A stretch of DNA of 64,000 nucleotides from Bradyrhizobium diazoefficiens. Lineage in GTDB: Bacteria > Pseudomonadota > Alphaproteobacteria > Rhizobiales > Xanthobacteraceae. Of this stretch, positions 43,928 through 52,827 are shown one piece after another. The stretch's first letter is position 1, and the number at the start of each line of letters is the position of its first letter. The notes under the pieces were generated by a model. That model was not told the origin of the DNA. It ran no database searches and saw only the letters and a list, made by a program, of their open reading frames with translations. The stretch lies in assembly GCF_016599855.1 (NCBI RefSeq), contig NZ_CP067041.1, positions 6,324,001 through 6,388,000 on the forward strand, written 5' to 3'. The position numbers and the translations under genes were made by a program.

Positions 43928-44095
43928 GTTCTCTTTCATCCGGACTTTGACCGTCGGCTTCGGAGTTGCACCGAATCTGCTGACCCTTCCCCTCAGCTAA
44001 ATTCCTTTTCAGGAAGATCCTTGGGGGAAGGCGCTCGCGGGCTTGGACCTTTCGGCCCTTACCGCCGGTGGGGACTTTCACCCCGCCCTGAGAAC
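43928..44095 (-). promoter_or_regulatory. FMN riboswitch (RFN element) controlling ribH
   Basis: On the minus strand the leader carries the RFN core GGGCGGGGTGAAAGTCCCCA followed by CCGGCGGTAAGGGC, and later GGTGCAACTCCGAAGCCGAC. The closing stem is visible: GTTCTC at the 5' end (44095-44090) and GAGAAC at the 3' end (43933-43928). The 3' boundary lies 78 bases before the ribH start, so it should act on ribH by premature termination or by hiding the ribosome site. Confidence 0.93.
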
Positions 44096-44517
44096 ATCGG
44101 CCGCCCGGGATTGAGCGACCTGAACGGAAATATGACGCCGGTCGAGGACCTCGGCAAGCGCGTTCCGCCCCAGAAAACCGCATGGTCCCATGCCGCCAAA
44201 GACGTTCTCTTGCCAGTGTGGCCCTCGCGGGACGGAATTAACGATCGAACCGGGGACGGCCCGATCCGATTCCGGTTTGTTCTCAAATTAATAATTGTGT
44301 CCGAGATGAGCTGTGGACGAACGAGTCCTGGCTTGTGGACGGACTCGCGACCCGGTTGCGCAGATTCCGCAAATCACATCAGTTGATCGCGACAGGCCGC
44401 GCCGATCCCAGGAGATCGCGAAAGCGACTTCCCGAGATCGACGATTTTTAGGGAGCGCGCGCCGGACCCAACCGCGTGCGTATCAAGGACAACAAAAAGG
44501 CAAGAGGTCGAGACGGC
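44096..44517. other. 420-base gap between the riboswitch and the YbjN-domain gene
   Basis: This region holds the divergent promoters of ribH and the YbjN gene. It contains a short TGTGGACGA direct repeat and a TCGC-GAAA-GCGA hairpin at about 44413-44424, but no gene and no family repeat that I can support. Confidence 0.5.
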
Positions 44518-45018
44518 ATGTCCCTGCTCGAAGGCACTATCGATTCCCGAAATCACCCGCTCGCGGTGGTCGAGGATATCGCTGCCAGCAACAACTGGCC
44601 GTTCGAACGCTCCGGCGAAGACGAACTGACGATTGTCTCGAAGGGACAATGGACCGACTACCAGATCTCCTTCACCTGGATGGGCGAGATCGAGGCGCTG
44701 CATCTGGCCTGCGCGTTCGACATGAAGATTCCGATTGCGCGCCAAGGCGAAGTGCAGCGGCTGGTTGCCGCGATCAACGAGCAATTGTGGGTCGGCCATT
44801 TCGACCTGTGGACCACCACCGGCATGATCATGCACCGCCAGGCGCTGGTGCTGCCGGGCGGCCTCACCGCGTCGACCGCGCAATGCGAAGCCATGCTCGC
44901 CGGCGCCATCCACGCCTGCGAGCGCTATTTTCCGGCGTTCCAGTTCGTGGTGTGGGCGGGCAAGACGACGACCCAGGCCATGGACGCGGCGATGTTCGAC
45001 ACGGTGGGCGAGGCGTAG
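44518..45018 (+). CDS. YbjN domain-containing protein
   Basis: The 166-residue cytoplasmic protein has the YbjN fold (type III secretion chaperone-like): NHPLAVVEDIAASNNWPFER, DELTIVSKGQWTDYQISFTW, EALHLACAFDMKIP, LVAAINEQLWVGHFDL and FPAFQFVVWAGKTTTQAMDA. YbjN proteins are linked to stress response in E. coli but have no firm activity. The ATG at 44518 is chosen because it has AGAGG upstream and the fold begins there; an in-frame GTG 14 codons earlier is possible. Confidence 0.9.
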   Translation: MSLLEGTIDSRNHPLAVVEDIAASNNWPFERSGEDELTIVSKGQWTDYQISFTWMGEIEALHLACAFDMKIPIARQGEVQRLVAAINEQLWVGHFDLWTTTGMIMHRQALVLPGGLTASTAQCEAMLAGAIHACERYFPAFQFVVWAGKTTTQAMDAAMFDTVGEA

Positions 45019-45057
45019 GACCTCTCAAGATGTGAGGGAGCCGTACCTTCCTCCTCG

Positions 45058-45105
45058 TCGTCCCGGACAAGCGCGCCTAAAGCGCGCGTAGATCCGGGAC
45101 CGATA
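45058..45105. repeat. Palindromic repeat, family C (half copy)
   Basis: GTCCCGGACAAGCGCGCCTA followed by GCGCGCGTAGATCCGGGACC. It is almost the same as the unit at 3607-3652. Confidence 0.7.
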
Positions 45106-45173
45106 CCGCGTGATTTCCCTCGTGGCACGCGGCTTGTTGCCAACACCTCCATCCACTAGAACAGCCTGTGGTT

Positions 45174-45204
45174 GGGTCCCGGCTTTCGCCGGGACGACAC
45201 TGAG
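45174..45204. repeat. Palindromic repeat at the 5' end of proC
   Basis: GGGTCCCGGCTTTCGCCGGG followed by ACGACAC, a short hairpin unit. It ends only about 16 bases before the proC ATG. Confidence 0.6.
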
Positions 45205-45219
45205 TACGTGGTGGCAGCG

Positions 45220-46047
45220 ATGGCAGACAACAGCACTCTCCAAAACATCACTGGCACCATCCTGCTCGCCGGCGCCGGCAAGATGGGCGGCGCGATGCTG
45301 ACCGGATGGCTCGCGGGCGGGCTCGATCCCCGTCGCGTCGCGGTGATCGATCCGCACATCTCGCCCGAGATAAGCGCGCTTGCCGCGAAGGGCGTTGCGC
45401 TCAATCCCGACGTGAAGGCCGCAGGCCGGGTCGAGACGATGGTTGTCGCGGTAAAGCCGCAGACGTTCCGCGAGGCCGGCGCCAAGCTGAGATCGTTCGT
45501 CTCGGACAAGACCTCGGTGGTCTCGATCATGGCGGGAACCACGATTGCGTCACTCCAGGAGGTCTGCGGCGGTGCCGTCGTGCGCGCGATGCCGAACACG
45601 CCGGCCGCGATTGGCCGCGGCATCACCGTGGCAGTTGCTGCGAAGAATGTCAGCGCCGCGCAACGTGACGTCGCCGACGCATTGCTGCGCGCCACCGGCT
45701 CGGTCGAATGGGTTGACGATGAAGGCCTGATGGATGCGGTGACCGCTGTCTCCGGCTCCGGGCCGGCCTATGTGTTCCTGCTCGCCGAAGAGCTCGCGTG
45801 CGCCGGCGTCGCGGCGGGATTGCCCGAGGCGCTGGCGACGAAGCTTGCGCGCGAAACCGTCGCCGGCTCCGGCGAGCTGCTGCATCAGTCGGAGCTTGCC
45901 TCCAGCACGCTGCGCCAGAACGTCACCTCGCCCGGCGGCACCACCGCCGCGGCGCTCGGCGTGCTGATGGGCGAGCCTGGCCTGCGCGATGTCATGATCC
46001 GCGCGATCGCGGCGGCGACGCAAAGGTCGAGGGAATTGGCGAAGTAA
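45220..46047 (+). CDS. proC: Pyrroline-5-carboxylate reductase
   Basis: ProC reduces pyrroline-5-carboxylate to proline with NAD(P)H. The 275-residue protein has the Rossmann start ILLAGAGKMGGAMLTGWL, MVVAVKPQTF, VRAMPNTPAAIGRGIT and the C-terminal SGSGPAYVFLLAEEL, SPGGTTAAAL segments. The ATG at 45220 gives a normal length; an alternative start further upstream would be inside a palindromic repeat and is rejected. A family A repeat follows the stop by 11 bases. Confidence 0.95.
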   Translation: MADNSTLQNITGTILLAGAGKMGGAMLTGWLAGGLDPRRVAVIDPHISPEISALAAKGVALNPDVKAAGRVETMVVAVKPQTFREAGAKLRSFVSDKTSVVSIMAGTTIASLQEVCGGAVVRAMPNTPAAIGRGITVAVAAKNVSAAQRDVADALLRATGSVEWVDDEGLMDAVTAVSGSGPAYVFLLAEELACAGVAAGLPEALATKLARETVAGSGELLHQSELASSTLRQNVTSPGGTTAAALGVLMGEPGLRDVMIRAIAAATQRSRELAK

Positions 46048-46057
46048 ACAGGTGCCG

Positions 46058-46147
46058 TAGGGTGGGCAAAGCGAAAGCGTGCCCACCAACTTCATCGCGA
46101 TCCCGGAAAGATGGTGGGCACGGCGCTTCGCGCCTTTGCCCACCCTA
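46058..46147 (+). repeat. Palindromic intergenic repeat, family A, copy 3 (short form)
   Basis: Starts TAGGGTGGGCAAAGCGAAAG, has GCGTGCCCACCAA in the middle and ends CGCCTTTGCCCACCCTA. It lacks the GACTTGTCCGCC arm of copies 1 and 2, so it is a deletion form of the same family. Confidence 0.8.
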
Positions 46148-46163
46148 CGCACCGCGCTAGCCG

Positions 46164-46556
46164 CTAAGCCCCCAGCCGCTTGTTGAACATCTCGACATTG
46201 ACGAGCCCGCGCGCATGGCGGCCTTCGCCGAGCTTGCGCGTGCCCTCGAATGCCTCGACCTCGAAGCGGATGACGCGGCGCTCGACCGCGACCACTTTCG
46301 CGGTTGTCCGCACCGTCGCGCCGACGAGGCTTGCTGCGAGATGGCGGATGTCGACCTCGGTGCCGACGGTGACCCACCCCGGCTGGAGCGCGGCGCGGAT
46401 CGCGTCGCCCGACGTCATCTCCATTTCCAGGATCATCATGGGCGTCGCGTAGACCATCGGCATGCCGGGTACGAAATGCCCGACCGTGCGCTCGGCCGAC
46501 ACGACCAGCGTGCGCTCGGCGCTCATGCCGATCTTGATGAAATCGCGTGCGTCCAT
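46164..46556 (-). CDS. FlK-like hot-dog thioesterase
   Basis: The 130-residue protein has the fluoroacetyl-CoA-thioesterase-like fold: ERTLVVSAERTVGHFVPGMP near the start, VYATPMMILEMEMTSGDAI with the catalytic Thr/Glu region, and GWVTVGTEVDIRHLAASLVG with the conserved histidine. It probably hydrolyses a short acyl-CoA. Nothing else suggests a fluoroacetate pathway, so the natural substrate is unknown. It converges with proC across the family A repeat. Confidence 0.88.
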   Translation of the reverse strand: MDARDFIKIGMSAERTLVVSAERTVGHFVPGMPMVYATPMMILEMEMTSGDAIRAALQPGWVTVGTEVDIRHLAASLVGATVRTTAKVVAVERRVIRFEVEAFEGTRKLGEGRHARGLVNVEMFNKRLGA

Positions 46557-46566
46557 GGTTCTTGCT

Positions 46567-46660
46567 CGTCATTCCGGGGCGCGCGAAGCGCGAACCCGAA
46601 ATCCAGAGGTTGTCGACCGAGATTCCGGGTTCAGCCCTGACGGGCTGCCCCGGAATGACG
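46567..46660. repeat. Palindromic repeat, family C
   Basis: Opens CGTCATTCCGGGGCGCGCGA and closes GGGCTGCCCCGGAATGACGC, with an inner AACCCGAAATCC/GATTCCGGGTT pair. It lies between the thioesterase and the tautomerase. Confidence 0.8.
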
Positions 46661-46668
46661 CTAACGCG

Positions 46669-46872
46669 TCACTTCTTCGCCGCCGCCGCGCGCTCCACAA
46701 ATGTCTTGCCGCCCTTCATCTTGTGGCGGAGCGGGGCTTCGTTGATCTGGATGACGACGGCATCCGCGTCGACGCCGAGGTTCTTCACCAGCGCCTGGGT
46801 GATGTCGCGCATCATGCCGGCCTTCTGCTCGTCGGTGCGGCCTTCGGCCATGCTGACGGTAATCTCAGGCAT
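46669..46872 (-). CDS. 4-oxalocrotonate tautomerase family protein
   Basis: A 67-residue protein that would begin MPEITVSMAEGRTDEQKAGM; after removal of Met the N-terminal proline is the catalytic base of 4-oxalocrotonate-type tautomerases. The body (DITQALVKNLGVDADAVVIQ and INEAPLRHKMKGGKTF) fits the family, and the length is normal. It converts enol and keto forms of an unknown 2-oxo acid. The frame is open for 29 codons upstream, but the Pro start decides for 46872. Confidence 0.9.
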   Translation of the reverse strand: MPEITVSMAEGRTDEQKAGMMRDITQALVKNLGVDADAVVIQINEAPLRHKMKGGKTFVERAAAAKK

Positions 46873-46987
46873 TGTCTTCTCCCTGCTGTCGCGACGACCG
46901 GGCACACCCCGGTCGTTCATGAAGGTGCGCATCAAACAGGACGCCGATCTCCGGGACAAGCCGGGGCATCACGGCCTGCCGGAATGG

Positions 46988-48508
46988 CTAACCCCACTTC
47001 ACGTCATGGCGCGCCAGCACCTCGCGCACCTTCGCGACGAGATCGGCTTCGCTGCACGAGAACTGCGCGGGGCGGCTCTCGCGCCATTCCTGGTTGGAAG
47101 CGATGGCGGCAGCGGCCTTGGCGCCCTCGATCAGATCCTTGATCTGCAGCTCGCCGCGCGCCTTTTCATCCGAGCCCTGGATGATCACGCAAGGCGAGTT
47201 GCGGCGGTCGGCATATTTGAGCTGGTTGCCCATGTTCTTGGGATTGCCGAGATAGAGTTCGGCGCGGATGCCGGCAGTGCGCAAGGCAGCGACCATCTTC
47301 TGATAGTCGGCGACGCGGTCGCGATCGAACACAGTGACCACAACTGGGCCCGGCTCCGGTTTCGTGTCGAGCTTGCCAAGCAGCGTCAGCGCGGCCTGGA
47401 GCCGCGACACGCCAATCGAGAAACCGGTCGCCGGCACCGGCTCGCCGCGGAAGCGCGAGACGAGGCCGTCATAACGCCCGCCGCCACCGACGGAGCCAAA
47501 GCGCACGGGGCGGCCTTTCTCGTCCTTGGTGTCGAGCAGGAGTTCGACCTCGTAGACGGGGCCGGTGTAGTATTCGAGACCGCGCACGACGGACGGATCG
47601 ATCTTGATGCGGTCTGCACCGTAACCCGACGCCGTGACCAGCTTGGCAATCTCTTCCAGCTCGCTCACGCCGGCCTGGCCGACCTCGCTCTTGGCGAGAT
47701 AGCTTTCTGCCGCGGCAATGGCCTCCTTCCAATCGTCGCGCGGCCTGGTGATAGCGAGAATGACATCGGCCTCCGCCGCGCTGAGGTTAGCGCCCTTCGT
47801 GAAGTCGCCCTTGCCTTCTTCGCCACCGTCCCATCGGCCGGGGCCGAGCAATTTGCGCACTTCGTCGGCGGAGAACTTGTCGAGCTTATCGATCGCGCGC
47901 AGCACAGTCAGCCGGCGCGCCGCGTTTTCTTCGCCTGCAAGCCCGATGGCTTCGAGCACGCCATCGAGCACCTTGCGGTTGTTCACCTTCACGACGTATT
48001 GGCCGCGCTCAATTCCGAGTGCCTCCATCGTATCCGCCGCCATCATGCAGATCTCGGCATCCGCGGCCGGCGTTGCCGAGCCCACCGTATCCGCATCGAA
48101 CTGCATGAACTGGCGGAAGCGGCCGGGGCCGGGCTTTTCGTTGCGGAAGACGTAGCCGACGCGGTAGCTGCGGTAGGGCAGGACAAGAGCATCGGTGCCG
48201 TAGCGCTCGCCGACATAGCGGGCCAACGGTGCGGTCAGATCGTAGCGCAGGCTGATCCACTGCTCGTCGTCGTCCTGGAACGAGAACACGCCCTCGTTCG
48301 GACGGTCCTGGTCGGGCAGGAATTTTCCGAGCGCATCGGTGTATTCCATCGCCGGCGTCTCCACCGGCTCGAACCCATAGAGCTCGTAGACCGCGCGGAT
48401 CTTTTCGACCATCTCGCGCGTCGCCCGGATCGCGGCGGGGTCGCGATCCTCGAGCCCGCGCGGCAGCCGCGCCTTCAGTTTCTGGGGTTTTTTGGGTTTT
48501 TCGGCCAT
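46988..48508 (-). CDS. hisS: Histidine-tRNA ligase
   Basis: HisRS charges tRNA-His. The 506-residue class II synthetase has motif 1 near [20 protein letters not shown], motif 2 with [20 protein letters not shown], the histidine-binding [23 protein letters not shown] and motif 3 with [11 protein letters not shown], then the anticodon-binding alpha/beta domain ([20 protein letters not shown]). It has an N-terminal lysine-rich stretch before the catalytic domain. It is longer than the 420-residue E. coli enzyme, consistent with the alphaproteobacterial type. Confidence 0.96.
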   Translation of the reverse strand: MAEKPKKPQKLKARLPRGLEDRDPAAIRATREMVEKIRAVYELYGFEPVETPAMEYTDALGKFLPDQDRPNEGVFSFQDDDEQWISLRYDLTAPLARYVGERYGTDALVLPYRSYRVGYVFRNEKPGPGRFRQFMQFDADTVGSATPAADAEICMMAADTMEALGIERGQYVVKVNNRKVLDGVLEAIGLAGEENAARRLTVLRAIDKLDKFSADEVRKLLGPGRWDGGEEGKGDFTKGANLSAAEADVILAITRPRDDWKEAIAAAESYLAKSEVGQAGVSELEEIAKLVTASGYGADRIKIDPSVVRGLEYYTGPVYEVELLLDTKDEKGRPVRFGSVGGGGRYDGLVSRFRGEPVPATGFSIGVSRLQAALTLLGKLDTKPEPGPVVVTVFDRDRVADYQKMVAALRTAGIRAELYLGNPKNMGNQLKYADRRNSPCVIIQGSDEKARGELQIKDLIEGAKAAAAIASNQEWRESRPAQFSCSEADLVAKVREVLARHDVKWG

Positions 48509-48710
48509 GCGCGGCGTTTACCAGCCGACGCGCGAAGCGGCAACTGTCGGCTTTCACCTTCGCCCTCACTGGCGTTCGCCGGATGCTGCGCAGCGCGCCG
48601 CCCCTTCGCGGCGTGGTGCGCTGCTGATCCGGGGTCCATCCGCGGTGCGATGGGTCCCGGCTCTGCGCAGCAGCGTTGCACGCTGCAGCGCGTCCGGGAC
48701 ACAAGAGCTC

Positions 48711-49793
48711 TCAAAACACCTTGCGGATCCAGTTGTGCGGGTCGTTGGTGCGGCCGTACTGGATGTCGACGAGCTGCTTGCGCAGGCCCATGGCGACGGG
48801 GCCGGCGGCGCCGCCGCTGATCTCGAAATCGCCGCTCACCGAGCGCACCTTGCCGATCGGAGAGATGACAGCCGCGGTGCCGCAGGCGAAAGCCTCCTTC
48901 AGCTTGCCCGAAGCCGCATCCTTGCGCCACTGGTCCAGCGAGTACGACTCCTCGCGCACGGTCTTGCCGGCATCACGGGCGAGCGTGATGATGGAATCGC
49001 GGGTGATGCCGGGCAGGATGGTGCCGAGCGGCGGTGTCGAGAGCGAGCCGTCGTCGAACACGAAGAACACGTTCATGCCGCCGAGCTCCTCGATGTAGCG
49101 CCGTTCGAGCGCATCGAGGAACACGACCTGATCGCAGCCGTTCTGGATCGCTTCCGCCTGCGCACGCAGGCTCGCCGCGTAATTACCGCCGCATTTGACG
49201 GCGCCGGTACCGCCGACGGCCGCGCGCGTGTAATTCTCCGAGACCCAGATCGAGACCGGCGCGGGGCCGCCCTTGAAATAGGAGCCGACCGGTGATGCGA
49301 TCACCGCAAAGATGTATTCCGACGACGGCTTGACGCCAAGGAAGGTCTCGCTCGCGATCATGAAGGGGCGCAGATAAAGGCTGCCCTCGCCGCCCGGAAT
49401 CCAGGCGCGGTCGATCCGCACGACCTGCTCGACCGCCTCGATGAAGACATCCTCGGGCAGCTGCGCCATCGCCATGCGATCGGCGGAGTCCTTGAAGCGG
49501 CGCGCGTTGGCGTCGGGGCGGAACAGGTTCACGCCGCCGTCGTCGCGCTTGTAGGCCTTGAGGCCCTCGAAGATTTCCTGGGCATAGTGCAGGACGGCGC
49601 CGGCCGGATCGATCTGGAAGTTGGCGCGCGCTTCGATCTTCGCCTCGTACCAGCCGCCCTTGGCCTGGTTGTAGCGGACGATCGCCATGTGATCGGTGAA
49701 GACCCGCCCGAAGCCGGGGTCCACCAGCTTGGCGACGCGGTCCTTCTCGGGTGTCGGATTGGATGCGGGCTGGATGTCGAATGTCATACTCAT
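48711..49793 (-). CDS. ilvE: Branched-chain amino acid aminotransferase
   Basis: IlvE transfers the amino group for the last step of valine, leucine and isoleucine synthesis. The 360-residue fold-type IV PLP enzyme has VDPGFGRVFTDHMAIVRYNQ, AQEIFEGLKAYKRDDG, DRAWIPGGEGSLYLRPFMIA, the lysine in AVKCGGNYAASL, ALERRYIEELGGMNVFFVFD and FACGTAAVISPIGKVRS. The start at 49793 (AAGGAC upstream) is natural; a second ATG lies two codons in. It is divergent from the MarR gene with a 339-base gap between. Confidence 0.95.
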   Translation of the reverse strand: MSMTFDIQPASNPTPEKDRVAKLVDPGFGRVFTDHMAIVRYNQAKGGWYEAKIEARANFQIDPAGAVLHYAQEIFEGLKAYKRDDGGVNLFRPDANARRFKDSADRMAMAQLPEDVFIEAVEQVVRIDRAWIPGGEGSLYLRPFMIASETFLGVKPSSEYIFAVIASPVGSYFKGGPAPVSIWVSENYTRAAVGGTGAVKCGGNYAASLRAQAEAIQNGCDQVVFLDALERRYIEELGGMNVFFVFDDGSLSTPPLGTILPGITRDSIITLARDAGKTVREESYSLDQWRKDAASGKLKEAFACGTAAVISPIGKVRSVSGDFEISGGAAGPVAMGLRKQLVDIQYGRTNDPHNWIRKVF

Positions 49794-50132
49794 GTCCTTG
49801 CCTCCCGCTGCCGGTTGCGGCGCCGTTATGGCGCCGGCCTGCCCATTCCGGGCCCGGCTGGCTCGATGTGGTTTCTGGCCGGACTGCCGCCAGCCTTGTT
49901 ACGGCCGGTTTCCGTGGCCAGCATGTCTTTCCGAGGACATGCTTTTGCGGAAGGCGGAAGTCCAGTATGTTTTGCCGAAATGCCGCTCGACAATCGCACG
50001 GTAGATCTGATCCGGCCGTCGCCGCCTGTCCGGCTCACTCAGGCCGCTCTTAGAAATGCCACCCGACGCGAAGCGATCTAAAATTTCGTACGGGCTGATC
50101 GTTTTGTAACATTGAACCCATGATACGTCAAT
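49794..50132. other. 339-base gap between ilvE and the MarR gene, with a hairpin
   Basis: The gap holds divergent promoters. A perfect 8-bp hairpin AGCATGTC (49920-49927) with GACATGCT (49936-49943) is followed by TTTG, and a GTCA-N7-TGAC inverted repeat surrounds the MarR start (about 50127-50141). No gene is seen in it. Confidence 0.5.
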
Positions 50133-50675
50133 ATGCCTGACATAAATTTCGCCACTCCCTCTCATGACGCCGCCGAGCCTAGGCCGGCAGCAAGCGAAGG
50201 AGGCAATTTGCGCTGGGATATCATCGAGCTGCTGTTCTTTGCCTATCGCGATTTCGTTGGAGATCCCGACCAGGAGCTGGAGGCTTTCGGCTTCGGCCGG
50301 GCCCATCACCGGGTCTTGCACTTCGTCTATCGCTATCCCGGCCTGAAGGTCGCCGACCTCCTGGACGTGCTCCGCATCACCAAACAATCGCTCGGCCGCG
50401 TGCTCAAGCAGCTTCTGGACGAGGGCTATATCGTGCAGAAGACCGGGGAGAACGATCGCCGCCAGCGCCTGCTCTACGCGACACCGAAGGGCGAAGCGCT
50501 GGTGCAGAAGCTCGCCGGCCTCCAGACCACGCGGATCACGAGGGCGCTCGCCGAGCTGGCGCCGCAGGATGCCGAGACCGTCAAGCGCTTCCTGCGCGCG
50601 ATGATCGACCGGGACGATCCGGACAAGGTGCTCGAGACGATCTTCGCCAATGTCAATCAAGACGCAAAGGAGTGA
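50133..50675 (+). CDS. petP: MarR-family regulator (PetP-like)
   Basis: The 180-residue winged-helix regulator has a MarR body: helix LRWDIIELLFFAYRDFVGDP, FGRAHHRVLHFVYRYPGLKV, the recognition region DVLRITKQSLGRVLKQLLDE and the wing GENDRRQRLLYATPKGEALV. The pairing with an OmpR-type response regulator overlapping its stop is the PetP-PetR arrangement known from alphaproteobacteria. The signal is not known. The first 20 residues are variable. It starts an operon of at least three genes. Confidence 0.85.
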   Translation: MPDINFATPSHDAAEPRPAASEGGNLRWDIIELLFFAYRDFVGDPDQELEAFGFGRAHHRVLHFVYRYPGLKVADLLDVLRITKQSLGRVLKQLLDEGYIVQKTGENDRRQRLLYATPKGEALVQKLAGLQTTRITRALAELAPQDAETVKRFLRAMIDRDDPDKVLETIFANVNQDAKE

Positions 50676-50677
50676 CC

Positions 50678-51403
50678 GTGCCGCTCGCTGCCACGCTCGC
50701 CCGCCCGCCGGCGCAACCGGCCGACGATGCCCCGCACCTGCTGCTTGTCGACGACGACCGCCGTATCCGCGATCTGTTGTCGCGCTTTCTCGCGGCCGAG
50801 GGTTATCGCGTCACCACCGCTTCCAGCGCCGGTGATGCGCGTTCGAAGCTTCTGGGCCTGCATTTCGACTTGCTCATCCTCGACGTCATGATGCCCGGCG
50901 AGACCGGCTTCGATCTCGCCCGCTTCATCCGCACATCCTCCTCGGTGCCGATCGTGATGCTGACGGCGCGCCACGAGGCGGAAGCGCGCATCGAGGGCCT
51001 CCAGATCGGCGCCGACGACTACGTCGCAAAGCCGTTCGAGCCGCGCGAGCTGGCGCTGCGCATCAACAACATCCTCAAGCGCGCCGCGCCGCCGGCCCAG
51101 GCCGCGACCGTGGAGAAAATCGCGTTCGGTCCCTACGTCTATCATCTCGATCGCGGCGAGTTGCGCCAGGGCGAGGAGGCTATCCACCTCACCGACCGAG
51201 AGCGCGAGATGCTGCGGATTCTCTCGGAGACGCCGGGCGAGACCGTGCCGCGTAGCGCGCTGACCGGCAATGGCAGCGTCAACGAGCGCGCCGTCGACGT
51301 GCAGATCAACCGCCTCAGGCGCAAGATCGAAACCGATCCCGCCAATCCGCTGTTCCTGCAGGCGGTGCGCGGCATCGGCTACCGTCTCGTGGCCTCGCCG
51401 TAG
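50678..51403 (+). CDS. petR: OmpR-family response regulator (PetR-like)
   Basis: A 241-residue two-domain regulator: receiver domain with the acidic cluster LLLVDDDRRIRD (residues 21-32), phosphoacceptor Asp69 in LLILDVMMP, the Thr in VMLTARH and Lys118 in YVAKPFEPRE; then a winged-helix OmpR DNA-binding domain (LTDREREMLRILSETPGETV, VDVQINRLRRKIETDP). Two GTG starts are possible; 50678 is preferred because AAAGGAG lies 5 bases upstream, while the other at 50672 overlaps the MarR stop. The kinase gene follows 19 bases later. Confidence 0.88.
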   Translation: MPLAATLARPPAQPADDAPHLLLVDDDRRIRDLLSRFLAAEGYRVTTASSAGDARSKLLGLHFDLLILDVMMPGETGFDLARFIRTSSSVPIVMLTARHEAEARIEGLQIGADDYVAKPFEPRELALRINNILKRAAPPAQAATVEKIAFGPYVYHLDRGELRQGEEAIHLTDREREMLRILSETPGETVPRSALTGNGSVNERAVDVQINRLRRKIETDPANPLFLQAVRGIGYRLVASP

Positions 51404-51422
51404 AAGTAGTGAAGCGCGACCT

Positions 51423-52811
51423 ATGAGCACGATCGACAGCGGCCTGACGCTGCTCAAGAGCGCCGCCGGGCGCGTCTCTGCCGCCAATGGCTGGATGGGC
51501 AATGCGTTCAAGGGCTGGATGCCGACCGGCCTCTATGCCCGCGCACTGCTCATCATGATTGTGCCGATGGTGATCCTGCAATCGGTCGTCGCCTTCGTGT
51601 TCATGGAGCGGCACTGGAACACCGTGACGCGGCGGCTGTCGGCCGCGGTGGTACAGGACATCGCCGCGCTGATCGACGTCTACAAGGGCTATCCGCAGGA
51701 CAAGGATCGCGACCAGATCCGCCGCATCGCCCAGCAGCGCCTTGGCCTCGTCGTCGATTTCCTGCCCCCCGGCGACATGCCCCCGCCTGGACCGAAGCCG
51801 TTCTTCTCGCTGCTCGACCAGACGCTGTCGGTGCAGCTCGGCCGCCAGATCGGGCGCTCGTTCTGGATCGACACGGTCGGCCGCTCCAACCTGGTCGAGA
51901 TCCGCATCCAGCTCGACGACGCCGTGATGCGCGTGTTCGCGCAGCGCAGCGCCGCCTATGCCTCGAACTCCGAGATCTTCCTGTTCTGGATGGTCGGCAC
52001 GTCGTCGATCCTCTTGATCGTCGCGGTGCTGTTCCTCCGCAACCAGATCAAGCCGATCCTGCGGCTTGCGGATGCCGCCGAAAGTTTCGGCAAGGGCCGC
52101 GAGGCGCCGAACTTCCGCCCGCGCGGCGCGCGCGAGGTGCGCCGCGCGGCGGTCGCATTCCTCGAAATGAAATCGCGCATCGAACGCACAATGGAGCAGC
52201 GCACCGCGATGCTCGCCGGCGTCAGCCATGACCTGCGCACCATCCTCACTCGCTTCAAGCTCGAGCTGGCGTTGATCGGCGACAGCCCCGAGCTTGAGGG
52301 CATGCGCAAGGACGTCGACGAGATGTCGATGATGCTGGAGGATTACCTTGCTTTTGCCCGTGGCGATTCCGGCGAGCAATCGCAGCCGACCGACATGGTG
52401 CAGGCGCTCGAGGAGCTGCGCAGCGACGTCGAACGCCACGGCCACGCCGCGACCGTGACGTTCAACGGCCTGCCGGTGGTGACGGTGAAGCCGGCCTCGT
52501 TCAAGCGCTGCCTCGCCAACCTCGTCACCAATGCCGCGCGTTACGGCAACGCCATCGCCATCACCGGCCAGCGCGACCACCGTTATTTGACCGTGACGGT
52601 CGACGACGACGGTCCCGGCATTCCCGCTCATCTGCGCGAGGAAGTGTTTAAGCCGTTCCTGCGACTGGACGATGCCCGCAACCAGGACGAAGGCGGCACC
52701 GGCTTGGGCCTCGCGATCGCCCGCGACATCGCCCGCTCGCATGGCGGCGACATCATGCTCGGCGACAGCCCGATTGGCGGGTTAAGGGCGAGTGTGCGAA
52801 TACCGGTGTAA
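51423..52811 (+). CDS. Sensor histidine kinase (EnvZ-like)
   Basis: The 462-residue inner-membrane kinase has two helices (about residues 41-60 and 184-206) bounding a periplasmic sensor of about 120 residues, a HAMP-like linker (NQIKPILRLADAAESFGKGR), the phosphoacceptor helix with His269 in GVSHDLRTILTRFKLEL, and the ATPase lobes N box LANLVTNAARYGN, DDGPGIP, F box KPFLRLDDA and G box GGTGLGLAIAR. The residue after SHDLRT is Ile where most kinases have Pro, which is a known variant but may alter phosphatase activity. It is surely the partner of the response regulator upstream. Confidence 0.92.
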   Translation: MSTIDSGLTLLKSAAGRVSAANGWMGNAFKGWMPTGLYARALLIMIVPMVILQSVVAFVFMERHWNTVTRRLSAAVVQDIAALIDVYKGYPQDKDRDQIRRIAQQRLGLVVDFLPPGDMPPPGPKPFFSLLDQTLSVQLGRQIGRSFWIDTVGRSNLVEIRIQLDDAVMRVFAQRSAAYASNSEIFLFWMVGTSSILLIVAVLFLRNQIKPILRLADAAESFGKGREAPNFRPRGAREVRRAAVAFLEMKSRIERTMEQRTAMLAGVSHDLRTILTRFKLELALIGDSPELEGMRKDVDEMSMMLEDYLAFARGDSGEQSQPTDMVQALEELRSDVERHGHAATVTFNGLPVVTVKPASFKRCLANLVTNAARYGNAIAITGQRDHRYLTVTVDDDGPGIPAHLREEVFKPFLRLDDARNQDEGGTGLGLAIARDIARSHGGDIMLGDSPIGGLRASVRIPV

Positions 52812-52827
52812 CTGACGTAGCTCTCAC

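Noticed and set aside
45172..45219. Longer start of proC inside the repeat
   Set aside because: The added residues are coded by a palindromic repeat found elsewhere in non-coding DNA; the Rossmann fold begins normally after the ATG at 45220.
46547..48820. 757-codon plus-strand frame opposite the tautomerase and hisS
   Set aside because: Antisense of intact genes plus a repeat; no domain and no ribosome site.
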